From positions 1 through 64,000 of the forward strand of contig NZ_AXUN02000215.1 of NCBI RefSeq assembly GCF_000495435.3: a DNA stretch of 64,000 nucleotides, in the 5' to 3' direction. The DNA is from Youngiibacter fragilis 232.1. Its GTDB lineage: Bacteria; Bacillota; Clostridia; Clostridiales; Clostridiaceae. Shown one piece after another: positions 42,917 through 53,384 of the stretch. The notes under the pieces are model-generated. The model saw nothing but the letters and a program-made list of their open reading frames with translations, did not search any database and had not been told where the DNA came from. Position numbers and translations under genes: made by a program. Position 1 is the stretch's first letter. Each line of letters begins with the position of its first letter.

Positions 42917-43756
42917 ATGGAATTTACAAAAATGCACGGTGCAGGCAATGACTACATCTACTTCAATTGCCTCGAGAACATGATTGAAGACCCTGAAAGC
43001 CTGAGCATCAGGCTTTCAGACAGGCACTTTTCAATCGGCGGTGACGGCATTGTCCTAATTTGTCCGTCAGAATCCGCTGACGTAAGGATGAGGATGTTCA
43101 ACGCGGACGGCTCCGAGGGAAAGATGTGCGGAAATGCCATAAGATGCGTAGCAAAGTACATCTATGACAGAGGGATTGCAAGGAAGGATGACATTAACGT
43201 AGAGACCCTCAGCGGCATCAAGAAGATCCATGTGTTCGCTGAAAACGGGAAGGTAACTTCTGCAACAGTGAACATGGGCAAGGCAGCAGGGCTCACATCA
43301 GACGAAATTACGATAGAGGAAGGCAAAGGTAAATTCCTCATCGGATATCCGATGGAGGCGGCAGGAAAATCCTGGAATGTCACGACAGTATCCATGGGAA
43401 ATCCTCATATCGTGACCTTCGTTCCTGAGGTAAAGGACCTTGACCTTATGAAGATAGGTCCGCATTTTGAGAACAGCCCCCTGTTTCCAGAAAGGATCAA
43501 CACAGAATTCGTGCGGGTAATAGACCGCACTACCCTTGAGATGAGGGTCTGGGAAAGAGGAAGCGGCGAGACCCTTGCATGCGGAACAGGTGCATGTGCG
43601 ACAGTTACCGCAGCTGTGCTTAACGGCCATTGCGACAAGGATACGGATGTCACAGTAAGACTTATTGGAGGTGACCTTGTCATAAGGTACACCGACGATG
43701 CGGTATTCATGACAGGAAATGCAGTTGAAGCCTTCAACGGAAATGTTGAGATATAG
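42917..43756 (+). CDS. dapF: Diaminopimelate epimerase
   Basis: Converts LL- to meso-diaminopimelate for lysine and peptidoglycan. About 279 residues in two mirror halves. The catalytic cysteines are in KMCGNAIRC and ETLACGTGACA, and the N-terminal FTKMHGAGNDYIYF is standard. GGGGAGG precedes the ATG. It lies 9 bp before dapL. Confidence 0.96.
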   Translation: MEFTKMHGAGNDYIYFNCLENMIEDPESLSIRLSDRHFSIGGDGIVLICPSESADVRMRMFNADGSEGKMCGNAIRCVAKYIYDRGIARKDDINVETLSGIKKIHVFAENGKVTSATVNMGKAAGLTSDEITIEEGKGKFLIGYPMEAAGKSWNVTTVSMGNPHIVTFVPEVKDLDLMKIGPHFENSPLFPERINTEFVRVIDRTTLEMRVWERGSGETLACGTGACATVTAAVLNGHCDKDTDVTVRLIGGDLVIRYTDDAVFMTGNAVEAFNGNVEI

Positions 43757-43765
43757 GAGATAAAG

Positions 43766-44953
43766 ATGAAGATAAACAGCAACTACCTAAACCTTGAGGA
43801 GAGCTACCTGTTCTCCACAATAGCCAGAAAGATAGAAGAGTACCAGAAGGAGAACAAGGACGCAAAAATCATAAGGCTCGGTATCGGAGATGTCACACTT
43901 CCGCTGGCAGAAGAGGTCATAAAGAGCCTTCATAAAGCAGTTGACGACATGGCCGACAAGAGCACCTTCAAGGGCTACGGACCTGAACAGGGCTACGGAT
44001 TCCTGAGGGATGCGGTAAGGGACTACTACGGTAGCTATGGCGCAAAGCTTGAATCCACCGAGATATTCATAAGCGACGGCGCCAAGAGCGACCTGGCTAA
44101 TATCCTTGACATATTCCACATTGACAACAGGGTGCTGGTTCCGAATCCAGTGTATCCTGTATACCTTGACACCAACATCATGCTCGGAAGGAACGTCACC
44201 TTCATCGATGCCAACATGGAGAACGGATTCCTGCCGTTGCCTGATGAAAGCATCCCTGCGGACATAATCTACCTTTGCTCCCCTAACAATCCTACGGGAG
44301 CTGTATATACAAGGGAAGCGCTTCAAAAGTGGGTGAATTATGCCCTCAAGTGCAATGCGGTTATACTATTCGATTCAGCCTACGAATCATACATAGTGGA
44401 CAAGGACCTTCCGAGGTCCATATATGAGATAGAAGGTGCGAAGTCCTGTGCCATTGAGTTCAATTCACTTTCCAAGACAGCAGGCTTCACCGGAACAAGG
44501 CTCGGATACACAATTGTCCCCCACAGCCTTGTCTTCGAGGGAGTGAGCCTCAACAAGCTGTGGTTAAGGAGGCAGACCACCAAGTTCAACGGGGTTCCAT
44601 ATGTCATTCAGAAGGCAGCAGAGGCTGTATTTACGGAGGAGGGACAGAGGGAGATCCGAGCAAATATCGAGTACTACAGGGAAAATGCAAGGATCATTGC
44701 CGAGACCCTTGACTCGCTCGGCGTCTGGTACACAGGCGGAAAGAATTCACCATACATCTGGCTCAAAGCCTTTGACGGCATGACCTCATGGGAATTCTTC
44801 GACTACCTGCTAAGGGAGGCAAACATCGTAGGAACTCCCGGAGCTGGCTTCGGAGCCAACGGAGAAGGCTTCTTCAGGCTTACAGCCTTCGGCAACAGGG
44901 AAAACACAATTGAAGCAATGGAAAGGCTTAAAAGGCTGAGGAACAGAGCATAG
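43766..44953 (+). CDS. dapL: LL-diaminopimelate aminotransferase
   Basis: Makes LL-diaminopimelate directly from tetrahydrodipicolinate with glutamate, bypassing the acylated intermediates. About 395 residues, a fold-type I aminotransferase with IRLGIGDVTLPLAEEV, FISDGAKSDLANI, CSPNNPTGAVY and the PLP lysine in SLSKTAGFTGTRLGY. With dapF it forms the last two steps to meso-DAP. The pair is followed by a terminator. Confidence 0.96.
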   Translation: MKINSNYLNLEESYLFSTIARKIEEYQKENKDAKIIRLGIGDVTLPLAEEVIKSLHKAVDDMADKSTFKGYGPEQGYGFLRDAVRDYYGSYGAKLESTEIFISDGAKSDLANILDIFHIDNRVLVPNPVYPVYLDTNIMLGRNVTFIDANMENGFLPLPDESIPADIIYLCSPNNPTGAVYTREALQKWVNYALKCNAVILFDSAYESYIVDKDLPRSIYEIEGAKSCAIEFNSLSKTAGFTGTRLGYTIVPHSLVFEGVSLNKLWLRRQTTKFNGVPYVIQKAAEAVFTEEGQREIRANIEYYRENARIIAETLDSLGVWYTGGKNSPYIWLKAFDGMTSWEFFDYLLREANIVGTPGAGFGANGEGFFRLTAFGNRENTIEAMERLKRLRNRA

Positions 44954-44960
44954 CAATCAG

Positions 44961-44989
44961 GGCACGGGTAACCGTGCCTTTTATTTTTT
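44961..44989 (+). terminator. Terminator of dapF-dapL
   Basis: GGCACGG-GTAA-CCGTGCC followed by TTTTATTTTTT. Confidence 0.92.
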
Positions 44990-45106
44990 CCCATTAATTC
45001 ACAATATATCTTTCCCAAATCGCACATTAAATTTGCAAGTTTTAATATTAATTTAATTTACAAATTAATCGACTCGAGCTATCATATTCTCAAAGGAGTG
45101 ATCCTA

Positions 45107-45739
45107 ATGAGCAAAAAGATATACAGCCTTCTTCTGTCGGAAGAGGTCATGAACCTTATCGATGCCGAGTGCAGAAGAAGCGGAAAAAGCAGGTCATCCC
45201 TCATTGACGGCATACTGTCATCCGCATATCTGAAGGACCATCCGGCAACAAGGCTGCCTGACCTTCTTGAGTCCCTGGCAGGACTTCTGAGCCTCGAGGA
45301 TGCGCAGGTGTCTGTACAGAGGCTACTCCAGGATGCCATCGAGTTCCGTACCAGCATACCCTACTCATATCAGCCCAAGATCGTCTACAGGGTGAGGTTT
45401 GTGACATCGGATTCCGGCACTTCAGCATTCATAAGGATTGCCACGAGGACTACATCAGCTCCACTTCTTACAAAGTTTTCCGGACTTTTCAGGGAGATAG
45501 CGGCACACGGAATCGGAAAGGGGCGTCAATACCTGCACATAATCGCGGAATCGGGTATCGGACAGTACGAATTGAGGAAGGATTATCCTAAATCAGCTTC
45601 TGCGGACCAGATAGCGAATGACCTGTACAGGACCTTCAGCTGGATCATGGATGCGATGAACAGCTATGTGGGAGAAAGGCGCGATACTGACGATTTCCAG
45701 GTTATCCTGGATTACCTGGACAACAGGTACAGGTTTTGA
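45107..45739 (+). CDS. Ribbon-helix-helix-like protein upstream of clpB
   Basis: A 210-residue protein of unknown function. The first 40 residues read like a CopG/MetJ ribbon-helix-helix: a basic strand (KKIYSLLLSEEV) followed by helices with IDAECRRSGKSRSSLIDGIL. The rest has no family I recognise. The start at 45107 follows AAAGGAGTG. It ends 14 bases before clpB and shares its promoter region. It may be a regulator of clpB, which is inference from context only. Confidence 0.65.
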   Translation: MSKKIYSLLLSEEVMNLIDAECRRSGKSRSSLIDGILSSAYLKDHPATRLPDLLESLAGLLSLEDAQVSVQRLLQDAIEFRTSIPYSYQPKIVYRVRFVTSDSGTSAFIRIATRTTSAPLLTKFSGLFREIAAHGIGKGRQYLHIIAESGIGQYELRKDYPKSASADQIANDLYRTFSWIMDAMNSYVGERRDTDDFQVILDYLDNRYRF

Positions 45740-45753
45740 AGGAGTGAATTAAA

Positions 45754-48339
45754 ATGAACAATGAACAATATACACAAAATGCAATGATGGCGCTGCAGGA
45801 AGCCGTAAGGTCGGCGGTAGCCAATGGAAATTCAAGGATCGAGCCTGAACATTTCCTATCCGCACTTTTATCCGATAATGACGGGCTCATACCCAACATA
45901 CTTAAGGGAATGGAAATAGATGTCGTGAAATTCACAAGGTCCGCTGAGGAACTTGTGTCACGCATACCGAAGGTGTCCGGATCAACAGGTGAACCCTCGC
46001 TTTCAATGGATGCAAACAAGGTCCTTATGGCAGCTGAAAAGGAAATGGACAAGATGGGCGACCACTATATAAGCGTCGAGCATATCATGCTCGGTCTTAT
46101 CGACAATTCCGGAAGCAGTCTCAAGAAGCTCTTCGCCAATTTTGGAATATCAAGGGACAGCTTTCTTGCCATGCTGAGGAAGATACGAGGGAACAGGACA
46201 GTGGATACCGACAACCCGGAAGGCACCTACGATGCTCTGGCCAAGTACGGAACAGACCTCGTCAGGATGGCGAAGGACAACAAGCTGGATCCTGTAATCG
46301 GCCGTGACGAAGAGATACGGCATACCATACGGATACTTTCAAGAAAGACCAAGAACAATCCAGTCATGATCGGTGAGCCTGGTGTCGGAAAGACGGCAGT
46401 GGTTGAAGGGCTTGCACAAAGGATAGTAAGAGGCGACGTCCCGGAAAACCTCAAGAACAAGACAGTATGGTCATTGGACATGGGAGCCCTGGTAGCCGGT
46501 GCCAAGTACAGAGGTGAATTCGAGGAAAGGCTGAAGGCTGTCCTTGATGAAGTAAAGAAGAGCGAAGGAAGCATAATACTGTTCATCGACGAGCTCCACA
46601 ACATAGTAGGTGCCGGAAAGGCAGAAGGCAGCATGGATGCCGGCAATATGCTGAAGCCCCTCCTTGCCCGCGGTGAGCTACGATGTATTGGCGCGACCAC
46701 ACTTGACGAATACAGGAAGTACATAGAGAAGGATTCGGCCCTCGAAAGAAGGTTCCAGCCTGTGATGATCGACGAGCCAAGCGTCGAGGAGACCGTGTCG
46801 ATACTGAGGGGGCTCAAGGAAAGATATGAGATCTACCATGGAGTTACGATCATGGACTCCGCCCTGATCCAGGCTGCAGTCCTCTCACACAGGTATATTA
46901 CGGAGAGGTTCCTGCCGGACAAGGCAATAGACCTTGTCGATGAAGCCTGCGCCCTTATAAAGACAGAGCTTAACTCTATGCCAACCGAGATCGACGAGAT
47001 CAAGAGGGACATCATGGTGCTTGAGATCGAAGAGGTCTCCATGCAGAAGGAAACTGACCCACACAGCATAAAGAGGCTTGAATCCCTGAGGCGTGAGATT
47101 GCAGAGAAAAAGGACAAGATGGCCGCCCTCACATCCAAATGGGAGGACGAGAAGTCAAAGATCAGGGGACTCAGCTCAATCAAGGAAGAAATTGATGATG
47201 TGATGCACAGGATCGCTGAAGCGGAGAGGACCTATGACCTCAACAAGGCTGCTGAGCTGAAGTACGGAAGGCTGCCAGAGCTGGAAAAGCAGCTTGCGGA
47301 GAAGAAGGAAAAAATAGGGGATTCAGGGAACGCCCTTCTAAGGGAGAGCGTAACTCCTGAGGAGATCGCAAAGATAGTATCAAGATGGACAGGAATACCT
47401 GTATCCAAGATGGTTGAGGGTGAGCGAGAAAAGCTTTTGAGGCTCGATGAGATACTCCACAAGAGGGTCATCGGTCAGGATGAGGCTGTTTCGAAGGTTG
47501 CAGATGCCATAATCAGGTCCAGGGCAGGGATCAAGGACCCAGACAGGCCAATAGGTTCCTTCCTGTTTCTGGGGCCTACCGGAGTAGGAAAGACCGAGCT
47601 TGCAAAGGCACTTACTGAGGCTCTCTTCGACAGCGAGGATAATCTTATAAGGATCGACATGTCCGAGTACATGGAAAAGCATTCCGTGGCCAGGATGATA
47701 GGAGCCCCTCCGGGGTACGTTGGCTACGAGGAGGGAGGACAGCTTACTGAAGCAGTAAGAAGGAAGCCCTACTCGGTCATACTTTTCGATGAAATCGAAA
47801 AGGCCCACAGGGATGTGTTCAACATAATGCTGCAGATACTTGATGACGGAAGGATAACCGATTCACAGGGAAGGACAGTGGACTTCAAGAATACCGTCAT
47901 AATACTGACCTCAAACCTGGGTTCGCAGTATATCATGGAAGGCATAGACAGCAGTGGCAGCATATCAAAGTCAGCATCCGACATGGTATTCAGGGAGCTG
48001 AGGTCTACCTTCAGGCCGGAATTCCTCAACAGGCTTGACGACATTGTCCTCTACAAGCCCCTTACAAAGACCGAAATCAGGACTATAGCAGGCCTGATGA
48101 TAAGGGAACTTCAGGGAAGGCTGTCGGGCAGGGATATCACACTCAGCCTTGACCAGGCTGCAGAGGACCTCATCATCGAGGAGGGCTATGACCCGGTCTA
48201 TGGCGCAAGACCTCTCAAGCGCTACATACAGTCAAGCCTTGAGACGCTTCTCGGAAGAGCCCTTATATCAGGCGAAGTGACTGATGGTCAGGCTGTGGGC
48301 ATTACAGCATCTGATGGAAGGCTTATGATAAAAAAGTAA
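45754..48339 (+). CDS. clpB: ATP-dependent chaperone ClpB
   Basis: Hexameric disaggregase of 861 residues that works with DnaK. There is a Clp N domain (about 1-145). The first AAA+ has Walker A GEPGVGKT and Walker [15 protein letters not shown]. The long coiled middle domain (about 405-525) marks ClpB rather than ClpA/C. The second AAA+ has GPTGVGKT and the [12 protein letters not shown] block. No CIRCE or CtsR operator was seen upstream of the operon. Confidence 0.97.
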   Translation: MNNEQYTQNAMMALQEAVRSAVANGNSRIEPEHFLSALLSDNDGLIPNILKGMEIDVVKFTRSAEELVSRIPKVSGSTGEPSLSMDANKVLMAAEKEMDKMGDHYISVEHIMLGLIDNSGSSLKKLFANFGISRDSFLAMLRKIRGNRTVDTDNPEGTYDALAKYGTDLVRMAKDNKLDPVIGRDEEIRHTIRILSRKTKNNPVMIGEPGVGKTAVVEGLAQRIVRGDVPENLKNKTVWSLDMGALVAGAKYRGEFEERLKAVLDEVKKSEGSIILFIDELHNIVGAGKAEGSMDAGNMLKPLLARGELRCIGATTLDEYRKYIEKDSALERRFQPVMIDEPSVEETVSILRGLKERYEIYHGVTIMDSALIQAAVLSHRYITERFLPDKAIDLVDEACALIKTELNSMPTEIDEIKRDIMVLEIEEVSMQKETDPHSIKRLESLRREIAEKKDKMAALTSKWEDEKSKIRGLSSIKEEIDDVMHRIAEAERTYDLNKAAELKYGRLPELEKQLAEKKEKIGDSGNALLRESVTPEEIAKIVSRWTGIPVSKMVEGEREKLLRLDEILHKRVIGQDEAVSKVADAIIRSRAGIKDPDRPIGSFLFLGPTGVGKTELAKALTEALFDSEDNLIRIDMSEYMEKHSVARMIGAPPGYVGYEEGGQLTEAVRRKPYSVILFDEIEKAHRDVFNIMLQILDDGRITDSQGRTVDFKNTVIILTSNLGSQYIMEGIDSSGSISKSASDMVFRELRSTFRPEFLNRLDDIVLYKPLTKTEIRTIAGLMIRELQGRLSGRDITLSLDQAAEDLIIEEGYDPVYGARPLKRYIQSSLETLLGRALISGEVTDGQAVGITASDGRLMIKK

Positions 48340-48353
48340 AATTTTGAAGTACA

Positions 48354-48391
48354 AAGCCCTGAGCTCAATGGTCCCATTGAACTCAGGGCTT
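48354..48391. terminator. Bidirectional terminator between clpB and livF
   Basis: AAGCCCTGAG-C-TCAATGG and CCATTGA-AC-TCAGGGCTT form a long near-perfect stem between convergent genes. Confidence 0.88.
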
Positions 48392-48437
48392 CAATTCCTG
48401 GTCTTATTTGAATTTCATATGCGAAATCTGTAGGATG

Positions 48438-49145
48438 CTACTTTGACTCTCCGAGGTACGCTTCCTTAACCTTGTCGTTGACAAGGAGCTCTTTTCCAGG
48501 ACCTTCAAGCACGAGGCTTCCGGTCTCAAGAACGTATCCATAGTCAGCTATCTCAAGTGCCTTCTTGGCGTTCTGCTCTACGAGGAGAATTGTGTTGCCA
48601 AGCCTGTGGATCTCCTGGATTATGGAGAATATCTCCTTGACAAGTATCGGGGCTAGACCCAGAGACGGCTCATCCATCATGAGGATCTTCGGCTTTGTCA
48701 TCATGGCCCTTCCAACTGCAAGCATCTGCTGCTCGCCTCCTGAGAGCGTTCCGGACTTCTGCCAGGACCTTTCCTTAAGCCTTGGAAAAAGTTCGTACAC
48801 GTTATCCATGTCCTTCTTTATTCCGTCCTTGTCATTCCTTGTGTAGGCGCCTAGGATCAGGTTCTCCTCTACCGTCAGGTTCGAGAACACCTTTCTGCCT
48901 TCTGGAACAAGGACGATACCCTTTTTTACGATGTCCTTGGTCTTTAGTGATGACAGGTCTTCCCCGTCGTAGGTAATCCTGCCCTCTTTCTTCACCAGTC
49001 CCATGATGGCCCTCAGAGTGGAGGACTTGCCTGCTCCATTGGAGCCTATGAGTGTGACTATCTTATTCTCTTCGATCTGGAGGTTCACACCCCTTAGGGC
49101 ATTGATTCCTCCGTAGCTTACACTAAGGTTCTCTATCTTCAGCAT
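48438..49145 (-). CDS. livF: Branched-chain amino-acid ABC transporter ATPase LivF
   Basis: A 235-residue ATPase. Walker A is GSNGAGKSS, the signature LSGGEQQMLAVGRA and Walker B ILMMDEPSLGLAP. The first residues LKIENLSVSYGGINAL and the C-terminal GPGKELLVNDKVKEAYLG are LivF-specific. It is the last gene of livKHMGF, one base after livG. Confidence 0.95.
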   Translation of the reverse strand: MLKIENLSVSYGGINALRGVNLQIEENKIVTLIGSNGAGKSSTLRAIMGLVKKEGRITYDGEDLSSLKTKDIVKKGIVLVPEGRKVFSNLTVEENLILGAYTRNDKDGIKKDMDNVYELFPRLKERSWQKSGTLSGGEQQMLAVGRAMMTKPKILMMDEPSLGLAPILVKEIFSIIQEIHRLGNTILLVEQNAKKALEIADYGYVLETGSLVLEGPGKELLVNDKVKEAYLGESK

Positions 49146-49146
49146 T

Positions 49147-49914
49147 CTAGTCCACCCCCAGGTAAGCTTCTATGACCCTTGGATTGTTCTGTATCTCCTG
49201 CGCATTGCCTTCAGCGATCAGGACGCCATGGTCGAGCACGAATATCTTGTCGCATATCCCCATTACAACATCCATGTGGTGTTCTATAAGGAATATGGTA
49301 AGGTTGAATTCCTTGCGTATGTCGGATATGAATCCCATGAGCTCGATCGTCTCCTGCGGATTCATGCCTGCTGCAGGCTCATCAAGGAGGAGCAGCTCAG
49401 GGTCTGTGGCAAGTGCCCTTGCTATCTCAAGCCGTCTCTGCTTTCCGTATGGAAGCGAGTATGCAAGCTCGTTCCTTTCCTCATAGAGTCCTACCTTCTT
49501 CAGCAGGTATTCCGACTTGTCGATAAACGCCTTCTCTTCCTTGACGTAGTTCGGCAGCCTGAGGCTCGCTGAGATCACATCTGACTTTATCCTCAGGTGG
49601 TTTCCTATAAAGACGTTCTCAAGGACAGTAAGCTCCTTGAAAAGCCTTATGTTCTGGAAAGTCCTGCATATGCCTGCCTTAGCTATCTGGTCAGGCCTCT
49701 TTTCAGCGACCTTCAGCTCCTTTCCTCCCTTGACATAGGTTATGTCGCCTGAGGTTGGCTTGTACACGCCAGTTACCATATTGAATACTGTGGTCTTGCC
49801 CGCTCCGTTGGGACCGATAAGACCTACTATTGAGCCGTCATCAATTGTCGCATTGAATTCATTGACGGCTACTACACCGCCAAATTTCATGGTTACATTA
49901 TTTAGTCTTAACAT
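49147..49914 (-). CDS. livG: Branched-chain amino-acid ABC transporter ATPase LivG
   Basis: A 255-residue ATPase with Walker A GPNGAGKTT. A long insertion between Walker A and signature, typical of LivG, contains ICRTFQNIRLFKELTVLENV. The signature is SLPYGKQRRLEIARAL and Walker B LLLLDEPAAGMNP. Its start overlaps the end of livM by 17 bp. Confidence 0.95.
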   Translation of the reverse strand: MLRLNNVTMKFGGVVAVNEFNATIDDGSIVGLIGPNGAGKTTVFNMVTGVYKPTSGDITYVKGGKELKVAEKRPDQIAKAGICRTFQNIRLFKELTVLENVFIGNHLRIKSDVISASLRLPNYVKEEKAFIDKSEYLLKKVGLYEERNELAYSLPYGKQRRLEIARALATDPELLLLDEPAAGMNPQETIELMGFISDIRKEFNLTIFLIEHHMDVVMGICDKIFVLDHGVLIAEGNAQEIQNNPRVIEAYLGVD

Positions 49915-50920
49915 GCTTCTTCACCGCCAGCATGATATTTTTAGATATCTTGCTGTCCTTCCTGAAAAGTACTACCAACATGAGGATCAGGGAGAATACC
50001 ACCATCCTCAAGCCTGGAAGTGCCGGCAGAACAGTAAATCCAAGGTTCAGCGGCCCGTCAAGGAATCTCAGGACCTCCATGGCCACTGTTATTACAATGG
50101 CAGAGACCACATTCCCCTTTATGCTTCCCATTCCACCAAGAACTACAATAAGAAGTATGTTGAAGGTATAGGTGAACTTGAAGAAGTCAGGCGAGATCGT
50201 ACCAAGCTGTGAACCCATAAGTCCGCCTCCGACTCCGGCGAAGAACGCTCCTATGACAAAGCTCAGGAGCTTGTGGCTGAATATGTTTATTCCCATTGAC
50301 CTTGCCGCTATGTCATCCTCCCTGATTGCCTTGAAGGCCTTTCCATAGCTGCTGTTGATGAGCAGTGTCATCACGATTATCGTAATTATGGCTATCCCCC
50401 ATGTCCACGGAGTTGTCGCCCTGTTAGGGATACCCTTCAGTCCGAGGGCTCCATTGCTCACGCTCTGCATGTTGGTGAGAAGTATCCTTATTATCTCGGA
50501 AAATCCCAAAGTCGCTATGGCCAGGTAGTCGTCTGTGAGCTTGAGCACAGGAGCTCCTATGAGAAGCGCTACAATCGCTGTCATGATTCCCGCAATTATC
50601 AGTGCAGGAAGGAATCCAAGCTCAACCTCTGCCAACCATGGGACTATAGGCTTCATGTAGAAGTTCATCTGCTTTGTTGTCGGACTCATGGTAAGCAGTC
50701 CTACCGTATAGGCTCCTACTGCCATGAATCCCGCATGTCCCAGTGAAAACAGTCCTGTAAAACCGTTTATGAGGTTCATGGACAATGCCAGGATCACGTA
50801 GATTCCGCAAAGGTTTATTATCCTCAGCTGATAGCTGTCGAGTGTGAGGTTGGCGGCGATTAGCAATGCTATGGCGACAACGAGCATGACAACATATTTT
50901 GTTAATTTGCCTCTTTTCAT
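49898..50920 (-). CDS. livM: Branched-chain amino-acid ABC transporter permease LivM
   Basis: A 340-residue membrane protein with about eight to ten helices. The LivM core LAIATLGFSEIIRILLTN and the EAA loop with AIREDDIAARSMGIN are clear. The start at 50920 follows AGAAGGTGTG; a frame beginning at 50950 overlaps the end of livH more heavily and is less likely. It pairs with LivH to form the channel. Confidence 0.93.
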   Translation of the reverse strand: MKRGKLTKYVVMLVVAIALLIAANLTLDSYQLRIINLCGIYVILALSMNLINGFTGLFSLGHAGFMAVGAYTVGLLTMSPTTKQMNFYMKPIVPWLAEVELGFLPALIIAGIMTAIVALLIGAPVLKLTDDYLAIATLGFSEIIRILLTNMQSVSNGALGLKGIPNRATTPWTWGIAIITIIVMTLLINSSYGKAFKAIREDDIAARSMGINIFSHKLLSFVIGAFFAGVGGGLMGSQLGTISPDFFKFTYTFNILLIVVLGGMGSIKGNVVSAIVITVAMEVLRFLDGPLNLGFTVLPALPGLRMVVFSLILMLVVLFRKDSKISKNIMLAVKKHVKTK

Positions 50921-50924
50921 GTCA

Positions 50925-51818
50925 TCACACCTTCTCTGCCATTTTTTCACCCATGAGACCCGTAGGTTTCACGAGGAGGATGAGTATGAGTAGAATGAAT
51001 GCGAATGCATCCCTGTACCCTGTAAGAGCTGGCAGGAAAGCTACGATAAGTATCTCTCCAAGTCCCAGGATGAAGCCCCCGACAACCGCACCCTTGATGT
51101 TCCCTATGCCTCCGATGACTGCGGCGATAAAGCACTTTATCCCGGGTATTATACCCATGAGCGGAACCAGCTGCGGGTACTTTATGCCCCACATGATTCC
51201 ACCTACCGCACCGAGGAATGAGCCCACGAAAAAGGTAACGGATATTATCGAGTTGATATCAATTCCCATGAGGCTTGCCGCCTCATATTCCTTTGAAAGA
51301 GCCCTCATGGCCATTCCGGTCTTGGTCTTGTTTATCCACCAGGTAAGTGCGAAAAGAAGCACCAAAGTAACCACCGGTATGACAAAGGTGACAGTTGAAA
51401 TCGAAACTCCGCCGATGACCAGAACGCCCTTGAAGACATCAGGTACAGGGAAGGCCTTAGGCCTCCCCCCGAATACCAGTATCGCAACATTTTCTATAAG
51501 AAACGAAGCTCCGATGGCTGATATGAGTATCGTTATCCTGGGCTGTCCCCTGAGGGGCTTGTAGGCCAGCTTTTCAAGGACGAATCCAAGAAAGCCTGTT
51601 GTCACGGAAGCTAATATGAAAATCAGCCACCATGGCAGCGGCAGATAGGTCATGCCATAGAATGTGAGATACGCTCCCAGCATGAAAATGTCGCCGTGCG
51701 CAAAGTTAACCAGCCTTAGGATCCCATACACCATCGTATAGCCTATTGCTATCAGGGCATAAAGGCTCCCTAGGGATATGCCGTTTGCCAGGTGCTGGAA
51801 CAATCCCTGAATACTCAT
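50925..51818 (-). CDS. livH: Branched-chain amino-acid ABC transporter permease LivH
   Basis: A 297-residue permease with about eight helices. It opens with LFQHLANGISLGSLYALIAIGYTMVYGILRLVNFAHGD, the LivH signature. The EAA-like loop includes MRALSKEYEAASLMGIDIN. It lies 21 bp after livK. Confidence 0.95.
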   Translation of the reverse strand: MSIQGLFQHLANGISLGSLYALIAIGYTMVYGILRLVNFAHGDIFMLGAYLTFYGMTYLPLPWWLIFILASVTTGFLGFVLEKLAYKPLRGQPRITILISAIGASFLIENVAILVFGGRPKAFPVPDVFKGVLVIGGVSISTVTFVIPVVTLVLLFALTWWINKTKTGMAMRALSKEYEAASLMGIDINSIISVTFFVGSFLGAVGGIMWGIKYPQLVPLMGIIPGIKCFIAAVIGGIGNIKGAVVGGFILGLGEILIVAFLPALTGYRDAFAFILLILILLVKPTGLMGEKMAEKV

Positions 51819-51839
51819 CTTTCAACCTCCAATTTAGTC

Positions 51840-53015
51840 CTATGGTTCTATTGTCGTGAAATACTCGAATTTACCATCAACAACCTTGTTGATGACTGCT
51901 GATTTGACTGCGTCGCCGTTTGCATCAAGGGTGATGTTTCCAGTTGAGCCTACAAAATCCTTAGTAGCTGCTATGGCATCCCTTATCTTGACTGAGTCAG
52001 TTGAGTTAGCTCTTGTTATAGCATCGATAATGAGCATATATGCATCATATCCGAGAGCTGCGAATGCATTTGCATCCTCGTTGTACTTTGCCTTGAAGTC
52101 TGCGAGGAAAGTCTTGGACACTTCGGTTACAGGTGCTGCAGCTGTGAAGTGTGAGCTGTAGGCTGCATCTTCAACTGCTGCTCCGCCGATCTGGAGAAAA
52201 TCAGGAGCTTCCCATGTGTCTCCTCCAAGTATTGGAGTAGTGATTCCGAGTTCTCTCGCCTGCTTTATGAGAAGTGCTGATTCGCCGTAGTTACCAGGTG
52301 CGAATATGACATCAGGATTCTTTTCCTTGATGTTTGTAAGCTGTGCTGTGAAATCCTGGTCTCCTGTGTTATAGGAAGCGGTGCCTACTATGCTGTTGGC
52401 GTCTCCTGTCTTCTCCTTGAACGCCTTTACGAAGTAGGTCGAAAGCCCAACTGAATAATCCTGCTGCACGTCCTGTATTATCGCTGCAGTCTTTGCTCCA
52501 AGCTCCTGTATCGCATAGTTCGCCATTACAGTTCCCTGGAAGGGATCTATGAAGCATACTCTGAAGTAGTAGTCATTATTAAGTGTAACAAGAGGATTTG
52601 TGGGTGAGCATCCAACCGCAGGTACCTTTGCAGTCTTTACGATATCTCCTGCAGCCATTGAAAGGGAGCTTCCGTAGCTTCCGATTATCGCTACGACCTT
52701 CTCGCTCTCTATGAGCCTTGATACTCCGTTTGCAGCCTCTACCTTGTCAGATTTGTTGTCAACTACAACAAGCTCGACCTTCATTCCAAGGACCTCGCTT
52801 ACCTTTTCGTTCGCAAGCTTTATTCCCTCAAGTGTCATCTCTCCGCCTGCAGCGTTTGCGCCTGTCAAAGGTTCAAATACGCCGATCTTGATCACTCCGG
52901 CAGTTGTAGGGGTGTTCGGTGTAGTCGGGGTAGTTGGTGCCTTCTCTCCACAGCCTGATGCCACTGCCATTGCCATTGCTGCCGTCATTACCGCAGCGAT
53001 AAGCTTCTTTTTCAT
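51840..53015 (-). CDS. livK: Branched-chain amino-acid-binding lipoprotein LivK
   Basis: An extracytoplasmic Leu/Ile/Val-type binding protein of about 391 residues, class I periplasmic-binding fold. The lipobox is ASGC, and a Thr/Pro-rich linker (PTTPTTPNTPT) follows. IKIGVFEPLTGANAAGGE is the family opening. The start at 53015 follows GGGAGGG. The receptor supplies the LivHMGF system, useful for Stickland-type fermentation. Confidence 0.93.
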   Translation of the reverse strand: MKKKLIAAVMTAAMAMAVASGCGEKAPTTPTTPNTPTTAGVIKIGVFEPLTGANAAGGEMTLEGIKLANEKVSEVLGMKVELVVVDNKSDKVEAANGVSRLIESEKVVAIIGSYGSSLSMAAGDIVKTAKVPAVGCSPTNPLVTLNNDYYFRVCFIDPFQGTVMANYAIQELGAKTAAIIQDVQQDYSVGLSTYFVKAFKEKTGDANSIVGTASYNTGDQDFTAQLTNIKEKNPDVIFAPGNYGESALLIKQARELGITTPILGGDTWEAPDFLQIGGAAVEDAAYSSHFTAAAPVTEVSKTFLADFKAKYNEDANAFAALGYDAYMLIIDAITRANSTDSVKIRDAIAATKDFVGSTGNITLDANGDAVKSAVINKVVDGKFEYFTTIEP

Positions 53016-53086
53016 GTTTTTCCCTCCCATGTCGATTGTGTATTTGTTAATAAAGAGTGACTAAACTATTGAATATTTGTTATTTA

Positions 53087-53115
53087 AGTCTAATGCTGCC
53101 GCAACCCAAAGTCAA
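53087..53115 (-). promoter_or_regulatory. Promoter of livKHMGF
   Basis: On the minus strand TTGACT (53110-53115) and TAGACT (53087-53092) with a 17-base spacer, about 70 bases before livK. Confidence 0.6.
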
Positions 53116-53384
53116 ATGTATATTCACGGTGAACAAATCCGGGCTATCGATTTGGTATTCCCGCAAATTAAATAATATCAAATCATTAATATTATTTTAT
53201 AACATTGACTTTTTCATAAATTTGCTCTGATATTTATCAGATTTTTGCATATAAATCCAAATATCTCAGATGAATTGCCATTCCGCTTCAGGTTGACAGA
53301 AGGACTTGTTTTGTGTTCTTTATAAAAACATCAGAATTTTCCGACATTTCACGGCGGCCAGGACCATAAAGATCCTGCATTATA
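53116..53384. other. AT-rich gap between livK promoter and DUF1015 gene
   Basis: No gene seen on either strand. A weak CodY-like word occurs at 53335-53349 but has three mismatches. Confidence 0.5.

Noticed and set aside
53335-53349. CodY-box-like word upstream of the liv operon
   Set aside because: Three mismatches to AATTTTCNGAAAATT and about 320 bp from livK; too weak.
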